Assembly (NCBI RefSeq): GCF_036884655.1
Contig: NC_088356.1
Location: 17,654,501-17,718,500, forward strand
Direction of reading: 5' to 3'
Length of the DNA: 64,000 nucleotides
From: Musa acuminata AAA Group
Lineage: Eukaryota > Streptophyta > Magnoliopsida > Zingiberales > Musaceae
Shown: positions 45,398 through 56,427 of the stretch, piece by piece
How positions within the stretch are numbered: the first letter of the stretch is position 1
Layout: each line of letters begins with the position of its first letter
Made by a program: the position numbers and the translations under genes
Notes under the pieces: model-generated
Database searches by the model: none
Told to the model about the DNA's origin: nothing
The model's input: only the letters and a program-made list of their open reading frames with translations

Positions 45398-46916
45398 TGT
45401 TAGGAAAAGAGTCGGCACTAGGGGGGAGGGGGGGGTGTTTGAATTAGTGCAGCGGTAAAATTACATCGGTTTAAAAAATCTTCGTACGATAAAAATTGAT
45501 TTCGACAAAAACCATTTCGGAGAGAGGTTAACTTGAAAGCGTTTTCATAAAGATAGCTTGAAAGCATATGGAAGATACATAGTGGATGTAAAGCAAGTTA
45601 AGAGGTTTTAGTAAAGTAAATTGCTCAAATATAGAAATGTAAACCAGAGAAGAACACACCGATTTTATAGTGGTTTGGTCATCGTGACCTATATCCACTC
45701 CACTGATTTCTTTTCCGTTGAGGCCACCGGCATCCACTATTGATCTTCCTTTATAGGCGAAGATCAATCTCCTTCTTATAGCTCTTTCTCCTTTTACCGG
45801 GTTTAGGAGATAACCCTTACACCCCCACTCACTCCTCTCTCAAACTATTCTAACACTTAGAACTTTGAGAGGAGTTTCACACAAGATTACAATAGAGTTT
45901 TTTTCCTTTTTACTCTCAATACTTGTGTAGTTTAACCAGGGATGAGAGGGGTATTTATAGGCCTCAAGTTGATTTAAACTTGGAGCCTAAAAATATCTCA
46001 TCCTGGGTTTCCTGGGTTCGGGCAGTACCACCGCCCAAACTAACGGAACCACCATCTAACACAGTCTCGAAGACTGTGCCATGACGGTGCCACTTCTTGG
46101 GTCACTATTTAGGCCTTTCATTAGGCCCAACACAGTCCCTACATGGGCCCAATTAGCCCCTAATTGGGTTGGCCCAAATCCAATCTCAATTACATGCTAA
46201 CTACGAAATCTAAGACATACTTAAGCTAAATAAGTCCCTAGGTCTTGGTTTCTTTTGGCGAGCTTCCGGTGAACTTCCGACGATCTCCCGACAATATTCC
46301 AACGGACTTCCGGAAGCTCCTAGACTTCATGATGATCTTCTTGGCGAGTTCCGATGAACTTCTTCTAGCAAGCTCCTAGACTTCTCAGCTAGTTCCTGCA
46401 GAACTTCCGACGAACATCTGGACTTCCGACGAACTCTCGAACTCCCAATGAAATCACGTTCTTAACTCTGGGACTTCATTTTGCTTTATGTCTTGCTATC
46501 GTAGTTAATCCTACACATGTGAAAAATATACTTTGATCTAGATAATTAATACTAAGCATGAATCATGTTGTACGGCATGTCATTGGTCCATCGATGCTTC
46601 ATCTGATTTCGACGCATCGTCCTCTCTTGTGGCCTATTACTCAATCGGCCAGTTGATCTCCGCAACTCCGATATCCTTGGCCTAATATTCGCTCTTCTTG
46701 GCCCGATGCCTGAATCTATGGCTCGAAGCCTTTTGTCAATACGTCGACCGATCCTCCGGCACAACGTCCAATCTTTTGATATGTTTCTCCGGCCCAACAT
46801 GATTCTTCCTACTTTAAATGTCTCTCCCTGATCGAAGCATCCTATGTCACTTAAAATACAGATTAAATCATAAACACTTATCAATTGGTTTCATCATTAA
46901 AATATGAGATTCAACA
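45398..46916 (-). repeat. SIRE-like 5' LTR (1,519 bp)
   Basis: It runs from TGTTAGGAAAAGAGTC to GAGATTCAACA. Compared with copy B it lacks part of the 'ggtaccaccgcc' region near 46020. It contains the reverse TATA box near 45953. Confidence 0.9.
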
Positions 46917-47039
46917 CTTGGAGGATGGGGAGCGGTTGATCTCCAGGCTCGACAGAAGGGTGGCCGGCCGGTGGTTCTCCCTCGGGGAGAGCCCCTATGA
47001 GATGCTCTTGCGACATAACCCTCATTCTAGCACCAAAAA

Positions 47040-47628
47040 TGTTGATGAACTGATGCACCGTGGCTGATGAGCCAGCATGGCCTGGTTCGCGGGTCAATGT
47101 CGAGAGTCTTCGGTCAGGTGGGCTGGTTGACGAGGTTAGTCGTGCCCTCCAAACAGGGTGCTGGCGTTGGAATGTTGAAAACGCCTCTCTCGATCGGGAT
47201 GGTCTCGCCTTGGGGAGATCCGCTTTCCTGCACAAAATACCCCCGTCGGGTGTTTACCGATTGTGACCCCTCTGACGAGCAAGTCAGTGGTGGGTTGATC
47301 TCTCTCTCTCTTTCTTTTTTTGTCCCCCCTAGGCCGGATGCCGACTAGGGGTCTTTATACTACTGTACGAGGGTCGATCGTATGTGGGTTTGGCATGGTG
47401 ACCGATCCTCGCGAAGTCAGATGGTACCTTTGTGATACCGTCGTCCCGGAGCGCGCGGAACGGCGTCATGCGGTGTCGTCCTGGGCTTTCCAGGACGGGA
47501 TGTACCAAGCAACACCTTGGTACGGATTCTGGCTCAACGCGTGGGAGTACTCCTCTTGCCGACTTAGCTATAGCGTGGCATGGCATCGGTGATGACATGG
47601 TTGGGACCCAAAATATACCTTATCAACA
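47040..47628 (-). repeat. Tat 5' LTR (589 bp)
   Basis: It starts TGTTGATGAACTG and ends ACCTTATCAACA, a TG…CA pair. It matches 27640-28174. The sequence 46917-47039 on its inner side is the remaining Tat 5' leader, cut off from gag by the SIRE derivative. Confidence 0.85.
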
Positions 47629-47741
47629 TTAATCTTAATGTATTGTCCTCCAGCTGTTTAGCACATAAAACATGGCCAACTACAGCCATGGAGGAGGCAA
47701 AGTGTCTTTTACGAGGAAACCAACGAATCAGTAATAGGTGG

Positions 47742-48593
47742 TGTTATAAACAAAAGTACTGTGGCTGATGAGTCAGTACAGTTAGGTCCGCGGATCAATG
47801 TCGGGAGCTTCTTGCTGGGTGGGTAGGATGTTGAGGTGGCCGCACCCTCGGGAAGGAATATTGGCCGACGTTGGTCAGAATCTGGACCAAGTCGTTGCTC
47901 TCCTTTGTGTGACGGAAGGTGTCTCCTAGGCCGAGGCGTCCACCGGTCGGGAGTGGTTGTTTAAGAGCAACTTAGACAAGTGTCGGGTTGGCGGAGGCGG
48001 CTGGACCCTTGTGAGAGGATGTTGGTCCGAGTTTCTCAGTTTGCTAACCCGGGCATCGTTCGTGGTGGGATGCGTCTCTCCGACTCCGAGGTGAATGGCA
48101 ATGCGTCCTTTGTACTGGGTGGCAATCCTCGGATTGAGGCGCTCGCTGCTCGGGGGTGTCCGCCTTCTTACGAAATGGCCTTTATCGAGAGCTTCCTGAC
48201 TTTGGCCCCTTCGAAGAGCAAGTTAATCGGGTATTCGATATTCCCTTTTTTCTTTCTTTCTTTTTCTCCCCTGATCGGGCGTCGACCAGGGGTTTTTATA
48301 CCTGCATACGGAGGTTGGTATCGGCCTCGGATCGGTATGACCGTTGACTTCCTTGGGGGTGGGACGACCTCTCTCACGATATAGCGTCTTTGGGGGTTCT
48401 TGAGTGGCATCAGACGGCTCTGCCCTAGGAGCAGACGACATCGCCCCGAACTCTCAGGGTGGTCAAGTCGCACAGTATATTGGTACTGAACTTGACATGG
48501 CATGCATCCCATGGTTTTGACGGCATGTGGCATTGCGGTTGACGATATGTGGTGTTGCCGATGATTCATCTACGGCCAAAATATGCCCTATCA
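47742..48593 (-). mobile_element. Tat-type solo LTR (852 bp)
   Basis: It starts TGTTATAAAC, soon followed by 'ctgtggctgatgagtcag' as in the other Tat LTRs. It carries the same pyrimidine block (about 48240-48275) before 'ggtttttata' and ends ATGCCCTATCA. The 5-bp GGTGG at 47737-47741 is repeated at 48594-48598, so this is a clean solo LTR of a longer, diverged subfamily. Confidence 0.9.
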
Positions 48594-48598
48594 GGTGG

Positions 48599-50339
48599 CT
48601 AGGAAGCTTCTCCCTTTTGTTTGTTCTCGAATCCGACTAGCTTCTTCGTTGAAATATTTTAGTGGTCAATGTATCATTTGTACATTAATTAATTAATTAA
48701 TAGGTCTTACGTGGAATCCATGTGATAATTGAAATATTGTAGTGGTCACTATATCATTGTACATTAATTAATAGGTCTTACGTGGAATCCATGTGATAAC
48801 ATCTTCGTTAAAATACTACAGTGGTCGGAATATCATTGTTCATTAATTGATAGGTCTTATGTGGAATCCATGTGATAATGTCTTGTGCGCTGCTTACGTA
48901 ATGAGATTATTATTTTTTAAAAAGAAATTCTAAATATGTAAAGTCATTCAGATCTCGTTCAAGAATTATAGCTTCAATACATGCATTAGTTCAAACTCTG
49001 ATTGTCGCTATCCTTACACTATCCAAATTAGTTCGATAAAAAAAAAAAAAAAGAAATGAAAGAAAGTTAGGAGGGCTTAACCTCAATCATACCCCAATTA
49101 AACAAATAAAATAATAACAAAATATTATATAACAAATATGACTTTACGTTTCGGAAAAGGGCCTGTAGTTTTTTTTTTACAATCATAGTTATAAATATCT
49201 AATAGCAATGATTCTCGTACCTATCATTTTAACTTATATTTTTAATAGTAATAGATGAATCTTAGACTATATGTTTTGAATAATCGTTGGGAAAACAGCA
49301 TCTCTAGCTATGTGCTTTTTTATTTTCTCTCTATATTTTTATATCTTAATAGTGATCTAATAATAGAGAGAGAGAGAAGATTTCTTTCTTTGCTATCATC
49401 GATGACATTAGCACCAAGAAGAGCTTCATCATTCACTATCATTAACATTATATTACGAACATTTCATCATTTATGACTATTAACAAGTCGCTAAGAGGAA
49501 ATTAAATGTTTCATCACTTAGTATCATCAATAACCATACAAAAAATTATTATTAATCATAATTTTTTTACCAATATATATTTATATTTATTATTAAAAGG
49601 TGATTATTGATGGAATTATCTCTAAAGAAATTATTTGTGAAGAAAAAAATTATCATTAAAAGATCATCACTAATAATAATTTTAAATTTATAAATTAATC
49701 ATGAAATTATAATATTTTTTTAATTTTTCTGACAAGAATCTTATTATGATTGTAACAATTGATATTTTACTTGGTAGTATTATTATTGTTATCACTAAAA
49801 CAATTATTATTAGGATCAAAACATATCACCATTTTTTATTATGTAATTTTTAAATTTTAGGGGTTATATACTAAAAGTATAGCTTTGTCAAAATTATACT
49901 TCACTAATAAACTGACAGTATATTAGTTGCACTTCTTTTAACTGCAGCTAAAAATGTTTTGATATGAGCCATATTAATTTTAATCTTTTAATATATTTTT
50001 TAAAAAAATTATAATTATAAATGACTATTAAGGAATGTCGTAATAAGGAAAGAGGTTAATTATAAATTTTATATAATAATTATCATGAGCATCTCAATCT
50101 CTATATTTTTTAGAATTATATTAAAATTATGATATTTATGAGAGTAAAATATATAGTTTTATTTTATTCTTTTTATGTCGTTGATTATGTTGATAAAAAT
50201 ATGTTAGTGATAAAATATCATATATAATCAGTAATAAATTTTATGATATTTTTATTAATAAAATAAACAGCGTAAAAAAAAATTAAAGATAGATAATACG
50301 TAGTTAATTAAAGGAAAGATATACGTGCTTTTTTTGGGT
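48599..50339. other. AT-rich spacer with a ~75-bp tandem repeat
   Basis: Apart from the repeat at 48641-48883, the interval is AT-rich (several TTATT/AATAAT runs) and shows no gene. Confidence 0.5.
48641..48883. repeat. ~80-bp tandem repeat, 3 units
   Basis: Three copies of 'aaata(t/c)t…agtggtc…atcattgt…cattaatt…taggtctta(c/t)gtggaatcc' start near 48651, 48731 and 48810. Unit length drifts because of an (attaa) expansion in the first copy. Confidence 0.9.
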
Positions 50340-50722
50340 CTCCCTATTCCATCTGTCTCTCTCCAACGCGACTCATCCACTCTCTGCAGGGCGTCTCATC
50401 GCGGTAAGACGGCAAGAGACGAAGCATTGACCAGGGGGCGTTGATCCATCATCCATCCTAAGGTACAATGTTAATCTTTTTTTCATTATAATCTTTATTT
50501 TATTTTCCCTTTTGTTTTGGGGACTTTTAAGGTTTTCTTTTTTCTTCGTTAGAAATCATATGTCCTCGTCGGCGGTCCTCCGCTCCCGATCCGTCACAGG
50601 AAGATTCGCTGCCGTCGGCGGATCCTTTCTGCCACCCTTCTCGCGCCCACCCTCCCCTGCCACCGCCGTTAGGAACCCTTACAGCAGCGAGTCCGTCGTC
50701 GGCGGTCTCCCAATCAGAATCG
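50340..50722 (+). CDS. Possible first exons of an unidentified gene with a mitochondrial-type N-terminus
   Basis: A GC-richer island rises abruptly from AT-rich DNA. 50340-50462 looks like a non-coding leader, followed by a plausible intron (GTACAATG at 50463 to TTCGTTAG at 50552). An ATG at 50560 then opens MSSSAVLRSRSVTGRF with serine/arginine richness, few acidic residues and several prolines, as in plant mitochondrial presequences. A donor GTGCCAGT at 50723 would end the exon after 54 codons. No second exon was recognised downstream before 55 kb. The alternatives are a truncated gene or a gene with a very long intron. The product is not recognised. Confidence 0.35.
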
Positions 50723-50836
50723 GTGCCAGTGTTATCAATTACTCTTTTGGATTTATCTTTATTTTTAAACACACTTAATTGAATTAATATTTTTAATTTT
50801 GTCGGCTTAATCAATCATACTATTAAACTAGTATTA

Positions 50837-50838
<2 letters not shown>

Positions 50839-50890
<52 letters not shown>
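50839..50890. repeat. (TA)n microsatellite
   Basis: About 26 AT units. Confidence 0.97.
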
Positions 50891-50898
<8 letters not shown>

Positions 50899-51550
50899 CA
50901 TATATACACAATGGCATGTGTATAAATTATCTTTTTTATAGATATAATATATTGGGTAAATTGTCTGAGGAAAGAGCTTTAATTTTTCAAAATGATAAAT
51001 CTAACCCTCCAACGATATTTTGTTTTTTTTCCCCTCTCCATCTTTTCAAGAAACCATGAACCGGTTCGATCAATCTAAATCATTCTAAAACTTAGGCCGG
51101 TTCAAAACAAATTATATTAAATAATTTAATAATTTATATTAATTTTTATAATTACAAATAATAAATATATAAAAAAGTATTAAAATGAGAAAATAAAATA
51201 TAAATTTTAAATTTTAAATAATTTTATTAACTATAAATAAATAATTATATAATAAAAATATATTTTAAAAATAAAACTTAAAAATAAATTTGAAAGTCAT
51301 TATGTCTATAATTTTTTTATTTTAATGTTTTTAAAATATTTTATTTACTAATTTTTGAGCTTTGAAAATTTAAATTTATCTAGAAAATATCAAAAATTAT
51401 TTCATAATATTTTGACCGGTCTTTATATTGATACAATATTTTTTATTTTTCTTAAAAATAATATGTCTAACACCATGGCTTAGGTTTTCTGGATCAAATT
51501 TCTATCATAGGTTTTTCACCTGTTTAGAATCTGAAGTGTCAGAAAAAAAT

Positions 51551-52100
51551 GACCATATTTTTGGGTATTTTCCAATTCTTATCCCCCATTTTACTTTTTT
51601 TCAAATGGTACCCTTAATTTAAAAAAATTCTGAAACTACCCCTTAAAAATTTGTTCACTTGGTATAGTATTTTTGGTTTTGATATTGTGTTTTGATCATC
51701 ATAATAAAACTATTATAAAACATACTTAAAAAACATCATAAATGATCTAAAGAAACTTTTAACCTGAAATGAACTAATTATATGCCTAAAAATATAATAT
51801 TTTATGACAATTAAATAGGCATTATATAATATTATTTATAATATTTTTCAATAATATTTACAGTGTTTTCAATATGTTACTAAGACACTATAAGCACTAT
51901 TAAAAAATACTATAAATGAGCCAAATGAAAAAACTGTAATAGTTAAAAATTTATTAAAAAATGGTTAAAAATTTCATGGAAAAACTTCTAAGGGATATTT
52001 TGAGTATTTTTTAATTAGGGATATTATTTGAAAAAAATGAAAGAGAGAGTACCTTTTTGGAAATACCCAAAATATGGGTATTTTATAAGGAAAATTGCCC
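51551..52100. mobile_element. MITE-like insertion with long terminal inverted repeats
   Basis: The left end reads CCATATTTTTGGGTATTTTCC. The right end, reverse-complemented, reads CCCATATTTTGGGTATTTCC. The similarity continues inward for roughly 100 bp (a 'tttttttcaaat' block, a 'ccctaatt' block, 'taccccttaaaaattt' against 'tatcccttagaagttt'). It sits inside one copy of the tandem repeat, between 'gaagtgtcag' and 'ttatggatcc'. Poly-A strings at both edges may be an 8-9-bp target duplication. No ORF. Confidence 0.6.
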
Positions 52101-52311
52101 AAAAAATATTTTATGGATCCATCACATTTTGATGGAATTAAAAAAATGAAGAATTTAGAAGAAAAAAAAAGGTAGATTTTTCACATACTAAATAATCTAA
52201 AAAATCTAAAAAAAATTATAAAATAAAAAAATATTATAAATGTCCATGTAGGTGCCATTCAAAAGCTTCAAAAAATTTTCATAATATTTTTACAAGGCCA
52301 TATATCAGATA

Positions 52312-53799
52312 TGTTGAATCTCGGATTTTGATGATGAAATTAATTGATAAGTTTGTGATCTAATATGCATTTTAGGTGACGCAAGACTAGCTTTGATTAT
52401 TAAGTGATAATTTGATTAAAGTAGGAAGAATCAACGTTAAGCTGAAGTGAAACATATCAGAAGATTGGACGTTGAGCTGAAGGATCGGTCGATATGTAAG
52501 CAAAAGGCTTCGTGTCATGAGTTCAAGCATCAGACTAAGAAGATCAGACACTGCGCTAAGGAGATAGGATGTTGCGGAAAGACAATATACCGAAGAAGAG
52601 AATGATGAGCCGGGCCAAATGAGGCATTGGTTGAACTAGTGGTATATCTGGTCCTTAGACTTGAAACACCAAGAATGTCTTATATGAGTGCTCCACTTTT
52701 TTATACCGGACTTATAGGTTTGGATGTCCCAGATATAGCACAACCGGTCATCGGGAGTGGCAATCAACCTTATGAGGACTATTGAGTGTCGATAGAGGAT
52801 TATCTACTCTCGGTATCATGAGAGAAATATGATATGTGTTCTTGCTCAGACAAATCCCTAGCTAGGGTCATTCGGATTGAGAGAGAAAGAGTTCTCCGAG
52901 AGAATTCGATTAGAGCAAGACTCGAGTAGAAACCATATGGGTCTGACAACATCATGCTCGGTATACTATCTTTGGGATATTAGATAGTTAAGGGACTATA
53001 GGTACACGGTAACTTAGGACAGACAGGTCTAATGGATTGGATTCCCCTGTGTCGTTTGGGGACTGCGGCGTAGTGGCCTAGTTCGTAGTTGATGAGTCGA
53101 GTGAATTATTATGGAGATAATAATTCACTGAGTCAGAAAGAGTTATGATAGGTATGACTCACGACCAACTCGATATTGGGCCTAGAGAGTCACACACATA
53201 TGGTAGGCATTGCGATGAATAGAGGTTCCGATATGAGATATCCGCCGGAGCCTCTATCTTATTGGATATCTAATAAGCTTATGAATTATTGGATCTTATG
53301 GATGAGATCCAATAAGAGCCCATGTGAGATTATTTGATAGAGATCCACTAATCTAAGAGGGTTGGGTAGTTGGATGGAGATCCAATACCCAATAAGGGAG
53401 GATCCATTATTATTAAGTTGACAGGGGGTCTCTATAAATAGGAGAAAATCAGTGGTTCATAGGCTAGAGCCTTTTGCTTGCCTCTCTTATTCTCCTCTCC
53501 CCTTTTTATCTTAGAGCAAGCCTGGAGTTTTGAGGAGCGTCGTTGCAGCCCTACTGTGTGGGTCATCGCTAGAGAGGAGGGCGCTTGACCTCCTTCACCC
53601 TCTCCTAGAGATTTATAGGGATTTAGGGATATATGATCTCCCTAGGTAACACAATCTATCTCACATGTGGTTTTTTGTTTTGCAGATTTTGTGTACACAT
53701 CTTCACACGATGACAAACATATCTTTGGGAATTAGGGTTTTTGTTTTCTGTTCTTCCACTACGCATGCATGTGATGTTGCCTCCCAAGATTTCCCAACA
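52312..53799 (+). mobile_element. Solo LTR of a copia-like element (1,488 bp)
   Basis: It starts TGTTGAATCTCGGATTTTG, as in SIRE LTRs, and ends TTCCCAACA. A TATA box (TATAAATA, 53433-53440) is followed by a transcript-start-like zone. The 3' third matches 650-908. No primer site or internal sequence follows, so it is solo. The flanks do not show a clean 5-bp duplication: TATATCAGATA precedes, and GTTGC then TATATCAAATA follows. Confidence 0.85.
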
Positions 53800-54410
53800 G
53801 TTGCTATATCAAATATATATTTTTTTTATTTCACCTAAAAAGATAATATATCTTATACGGTTTTCTAGATTAAATTTTTACCATTGATTTCTCACCTATT
53901 TAGAAACTCAAGTGTTAAACAATATTATATGAATCCATCACGTTTTGGTGATGGAAAAAATTTGAAGAAATTAGAAAAAAAGAGAAACTGTTTATATGCT
54001 AAACAACACAAAAATATCATAAATGTCCATTTGGGTGTCATTCAAATATTTTATAAAATTTTATATTATTTTTAACCAATCCTTGCATCAATTATATTAT
54101 TTTTAAGATGGGCCCAAAACAATGTATTTGATTCCAGGGTTTGAGTTTTGTAGATCAATTTTTATCATAGTTTTCCACCTATTTAGAAGCTGAAGTGTCA
54201 AAGAATGTTGCATGGATCCATCACATTTCGGTGGAAATGAAAAAAATTGGAGAAATTAGAAAAGAGATAAATTGTTCAAATGCAGAATAACCCAGAAAAA
54301 TATAAAAAAAATACTAAAATAAAAAAGAGACATATATGTCTATTTAGGTGTTATTGAAAAGTGTCCTGAAAATTTCATAGGATTCTGACTAGGCCTTGGA
54401 TCAATTTATT

Positions 54411-55320
54411 TATTTTTTCTTTTAATGGCAATATAAATAATAATTTTTAAATAAAATTTAGCCAAAATTTATCTTTTTAGATATTTAAATAATAATTTTA
54501 TTAGATTTGAAATATTTGAATTGGTCTTAGATGGAAAATATATAACATTTCTCCTTTTGAAAATTTAAACAATAATTTTCTTTTTTAGATAATTTAACTT
54601 TTTAAGAGTCAAAATTATATATAAATTATTTAACTTTGTGAAAATTTTATTTTTAAAATTTATAAATAATTTATTATGTTATTCTTTACTTCATAGTTGA
54701 TAAAATTATTTTTAAATTATTTTTCTATTTTTATTATTTAATATATTTTTAGATATATATTTTTTATATTTTTAATAAATTTAATTAGTATATATTAGTA
54801 AATTATTTAATATAATTAATTTTGATTAGTTGAATTGATTTAATTATCTGGGTTATTCATAAAAAAGATGAAGAGAGAAAGATAGTTTTTAATGAGAAAA
54901 GATAAAAAAAAAAAATTATTAGAGGTTACTTTTGTCATTTTAAAAAATTAAGACTCTCTATGAAAAGTTTTAGAAACGGGATGATGCTCTGTAAAAATTT
55001 CTTAAAATTAAAATCGTTTTTCGAAAATTTATCCTAATATATATATATATATATAATATCAAATTGAAAGGAAAAGAAAAATGAAAAGAAGAGGGTAGGG
55101 AGGATAAGGAGTAAAATACAAGTATTTCCATCATCAAATATTATGATTAATGAAAAAAAAGTATCATGTTAGTTTAACAGTCACGTTGGTTAATACAGGG
55201 AAACGGTCAATCACAAGGAATTGTTTGCTCCGTTAACGTAGTAGTAGTGCCTTTGGAGTCAAGTGAGTTTGTGGTAGCCCGAGTTTTAGGTGTTGTAACT
55301 TTTGATCATCAGCAAACAAG
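54411..55320. other. AT-rich spacer, nothing recognised
   Basis: It consists mainly of A/T runs with a short TA repeat at 55040. No coding or repeat with clear borders is seen. Confidence 0.5.
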
Positions 55321-55454
55321 TCAAATTCCGAAATTACATTGTATTTCTTGATCCCCCCCCTTGTAGACTTTATTGCGATGATTCATGACAAACAACATAA
55401 TAATTTTGAAGTCTGGATTTTGGTTTCTGAACGATTTAGCCTTTATGAGCTTAC

Positions 55455-55512
55455 CAGACGAGGTCGTTGGAACGCAGTGAATTCCCCGTTCCGATGCACC
55501 TCCTGATCCCAT
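55455..55512 (-). CDS. Possible first exon of an unidentified minus-strand gene
   Basis: An ATG at 55510-55512 opens MGSGGASERGIHCVPTTSS and meets a strong donor, CTG|GTAAGC, at 55455/55454. Reading past the donor gives a non-descript tail. No further exon is recognised to the left. It lies about 450 bp from the SEC61 beta start in divergent orientation. This may be a real small gene or a chance ORF. Confidence 0.25.
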
Positions 55513-55842
55513 TTTACTTTCACACTATTAATAGGATCCGCCATTAATGTTCTTCCACGTCTCCTCTCTTGACACGGTCGATCCAACGCTCTTCCAAACC
55601 ACCATTCACTGAGTCAGTGCACCGCGACCTCTCCCCGCCCCCAGACCTAAACCTGTTCCGACAGATCATCTCAACACTTTCTGATCACATCCATTCCTCC
55701 TCCCTCATGGACGCCATAAATCAACGACGAGCGTTCAGTAGCTGGGTCCCGACAGAATTTCGACGATGATTCCCAATAGATGTCCGGGTACAGAATGTGG
55801 TAGATAATTGACTTTTCGAAAAGTATTGCTCTCAGCATAGAC

Positions 55843-55848
<6 letters not shown>

Positions 55849-55891
<43 letters not shown>
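55849..55891. repeat. (TA)n microsatellite upstream of SEC61 beta
   Basis: About 21 TA units, followed by TGTGTGTG. It lies 68 bp before the SEC61 beta start codon, in the leader or a leader intron. Confidence 0.97.
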
Positions 55892-55899
<8 letters not shown>

Positions 55900-55958
55900 A
55901 GAATTCTCTGAATATTTTTTCGGTCTTAATTTTTAGCCTGTTGAATCGACGACCGGGG

Positions 55959-56297
55959 ATGGCGAGAGGGAGCGCGCAGTCGCAGACGTCAACATCGGCG
56001 GGGGGCGGAGCGCGGCCGACCGGGCTGGGACCGCGGGGGACGCCGGCTGCTGCGGCGGGGATGAGGCGCCGGCGGCTGGGCGGGGGCGGGGCCGGGGCCG
56101 GGGCCGGGGGCGGGGGCGGCGGCTTCGCTGGTGGCGGCGCCGGCGGGAGCAACATGCTTCGGTTCTACACCGACGACGCGCCCGGGATTAAGATGACGCC
56201 CACGGTGGTGCTCGTGATGAGCCTCTGCTTCATCGGCTTCGTCACCGCCCTCCACGTCTTCGGGAAGCTCTACCGCAACCGAGCCGGCGGTTCTTGA
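55959..56297 (+). CDS. SEC61B: SEC61 beta subunit of the ER protein translocon
   Basis: The single-exon frame encodes 112 residues. A low-complexity cytosolic head (Ser/Gln/Thr, then an Arg cluster at 36-39 and a glycine-rich stretch at about 41-63) precedes the conserved [20 protein letters not shown] (65-84). One C-terminal transmembrane helix follows (about 82-101, [20 protein letters not shown]), and the tail is [10 protein letters not shown]. This is the tail-anchored beta subunit that accompanies SEC61 alpha and gamma in co-translational import. I chose the ATG at 55959 because it gives the family's usual MARG-type start. An in-frame ATG at 55890 would add 23 atypical residues beside a TA repeat. 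A TTTTAG at 55936 may end a leader intron. The head is strongly GC-rich, in contrast to its surroundings. Confidence 0.95.
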   Translation: MARGSAQSQTSTSAGGGARPTGLGPRGTPAAAAGMRRRRLGGGGAGAGAGGGGGGFAGGGAGGSNMLRFYTDDAPGIKMTPTVVLVMSLCFIGFVTALHVFGKLYRNRAGGS

Positions 56298-56395
56298 TCC
56301 GCCGCCTCCCGATCCGTTGGCTCGCGCCGGTGTGGCTGTTGGTCAAGGTCGCTTGATCTCGTCCTCTTTTTTCCAGAATCATCGTTTATTAATAT

Positions 56396-56427
<32 letters not shown>

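Larger units (their letters stand above)
38288..46916 (-). mobile_element. Non-autonomous SIRE-like element (gag only) with rearranged 3' LTR
   Basis: The 5' LTR is at 45398-46916, with a minus-strand primer site beside it. A gag remnant is at 44440-45360. No pol is detectable in 41916-44440. The 3' side holds LTR copy B (40346-41915) and, further out, a truncated copy A (38288-39002). A chromovirus-related LTR fragment lies between A and B. The LTR termini read TGTTAGGAAAAGAG and GATTCAACA on the plus strand. Confidence 0.78.
27640..47628 (-). mobile_element. Decayed Tat-lineage Ty3/gypsy retrotransposon, host to later insertions
   Basis: Similar sequences starting TGTTGAT(A/G)AACTGATGCA(T/C)CG at 27640 and 47040 are its LTRs. 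Between them the minus strand carries gag, protease, RT, RNase H, a second RNase H and integrase. Opposite-strand extra coding lies downstream of integrase. The string 'tctagcaccaaaaa' left of 47040 would place a primer site reading TTTTTGGTGCTAGA. The second, archaeal-type RNase H and the extra ORF are hallmarks of the Tat lineage (family knowledge). A chromovirus solo LTR (36502-37242) and a SIRE derivative (38288-46916) are nested inside. No matching 5-bp target duplication is visible at the outer ends, so the margins may be rearranged. Confidence 0.8.
51380..54410. repeat. Degenerate ~285-310-bp AT-rich tandem repeat, split by a MITE-like element and a solo LTR
   Basis: The markers 'ca(c/t)ctgtttagaa(t/g)ctgaagtgtca', 'atg(g/a)atccatcac(a/g)tttt(g)gtgg' and 'atgtcca(t)…aggtg(c/t)cattcaaaa' recur in the same order. 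They start near 51510, 52110 (continued after the LTR at 53813), 53905 and 54175. Ignoring the insertions, the spacing is about 285-310 bp. No coding capacity was found. Confidence 0.7.

Noticed and set aside
38283..46921. Target duplication for the SIRE derivative (CTCAG left, CTTGG right)
   Set aside because: Two of five bases differ, and the left end may belong to a separate LTR copy, so I do not claim it.
27640..47628. Endogenous pararetrovirus (caulimovirid) as an explanation for the RT/RNase H pieces
   Set aside because: LTRs, integrase, gag of Tat type and a second RNase H are present. No movement-protein or coat-protein-like sequence was seen.
55890..55958. Longer SEC61 beta start at 55890
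   Set aside because: It would add 23 residues unlike the family and partly repeat-derived. The ATG at 55959 gives the usual length and start.
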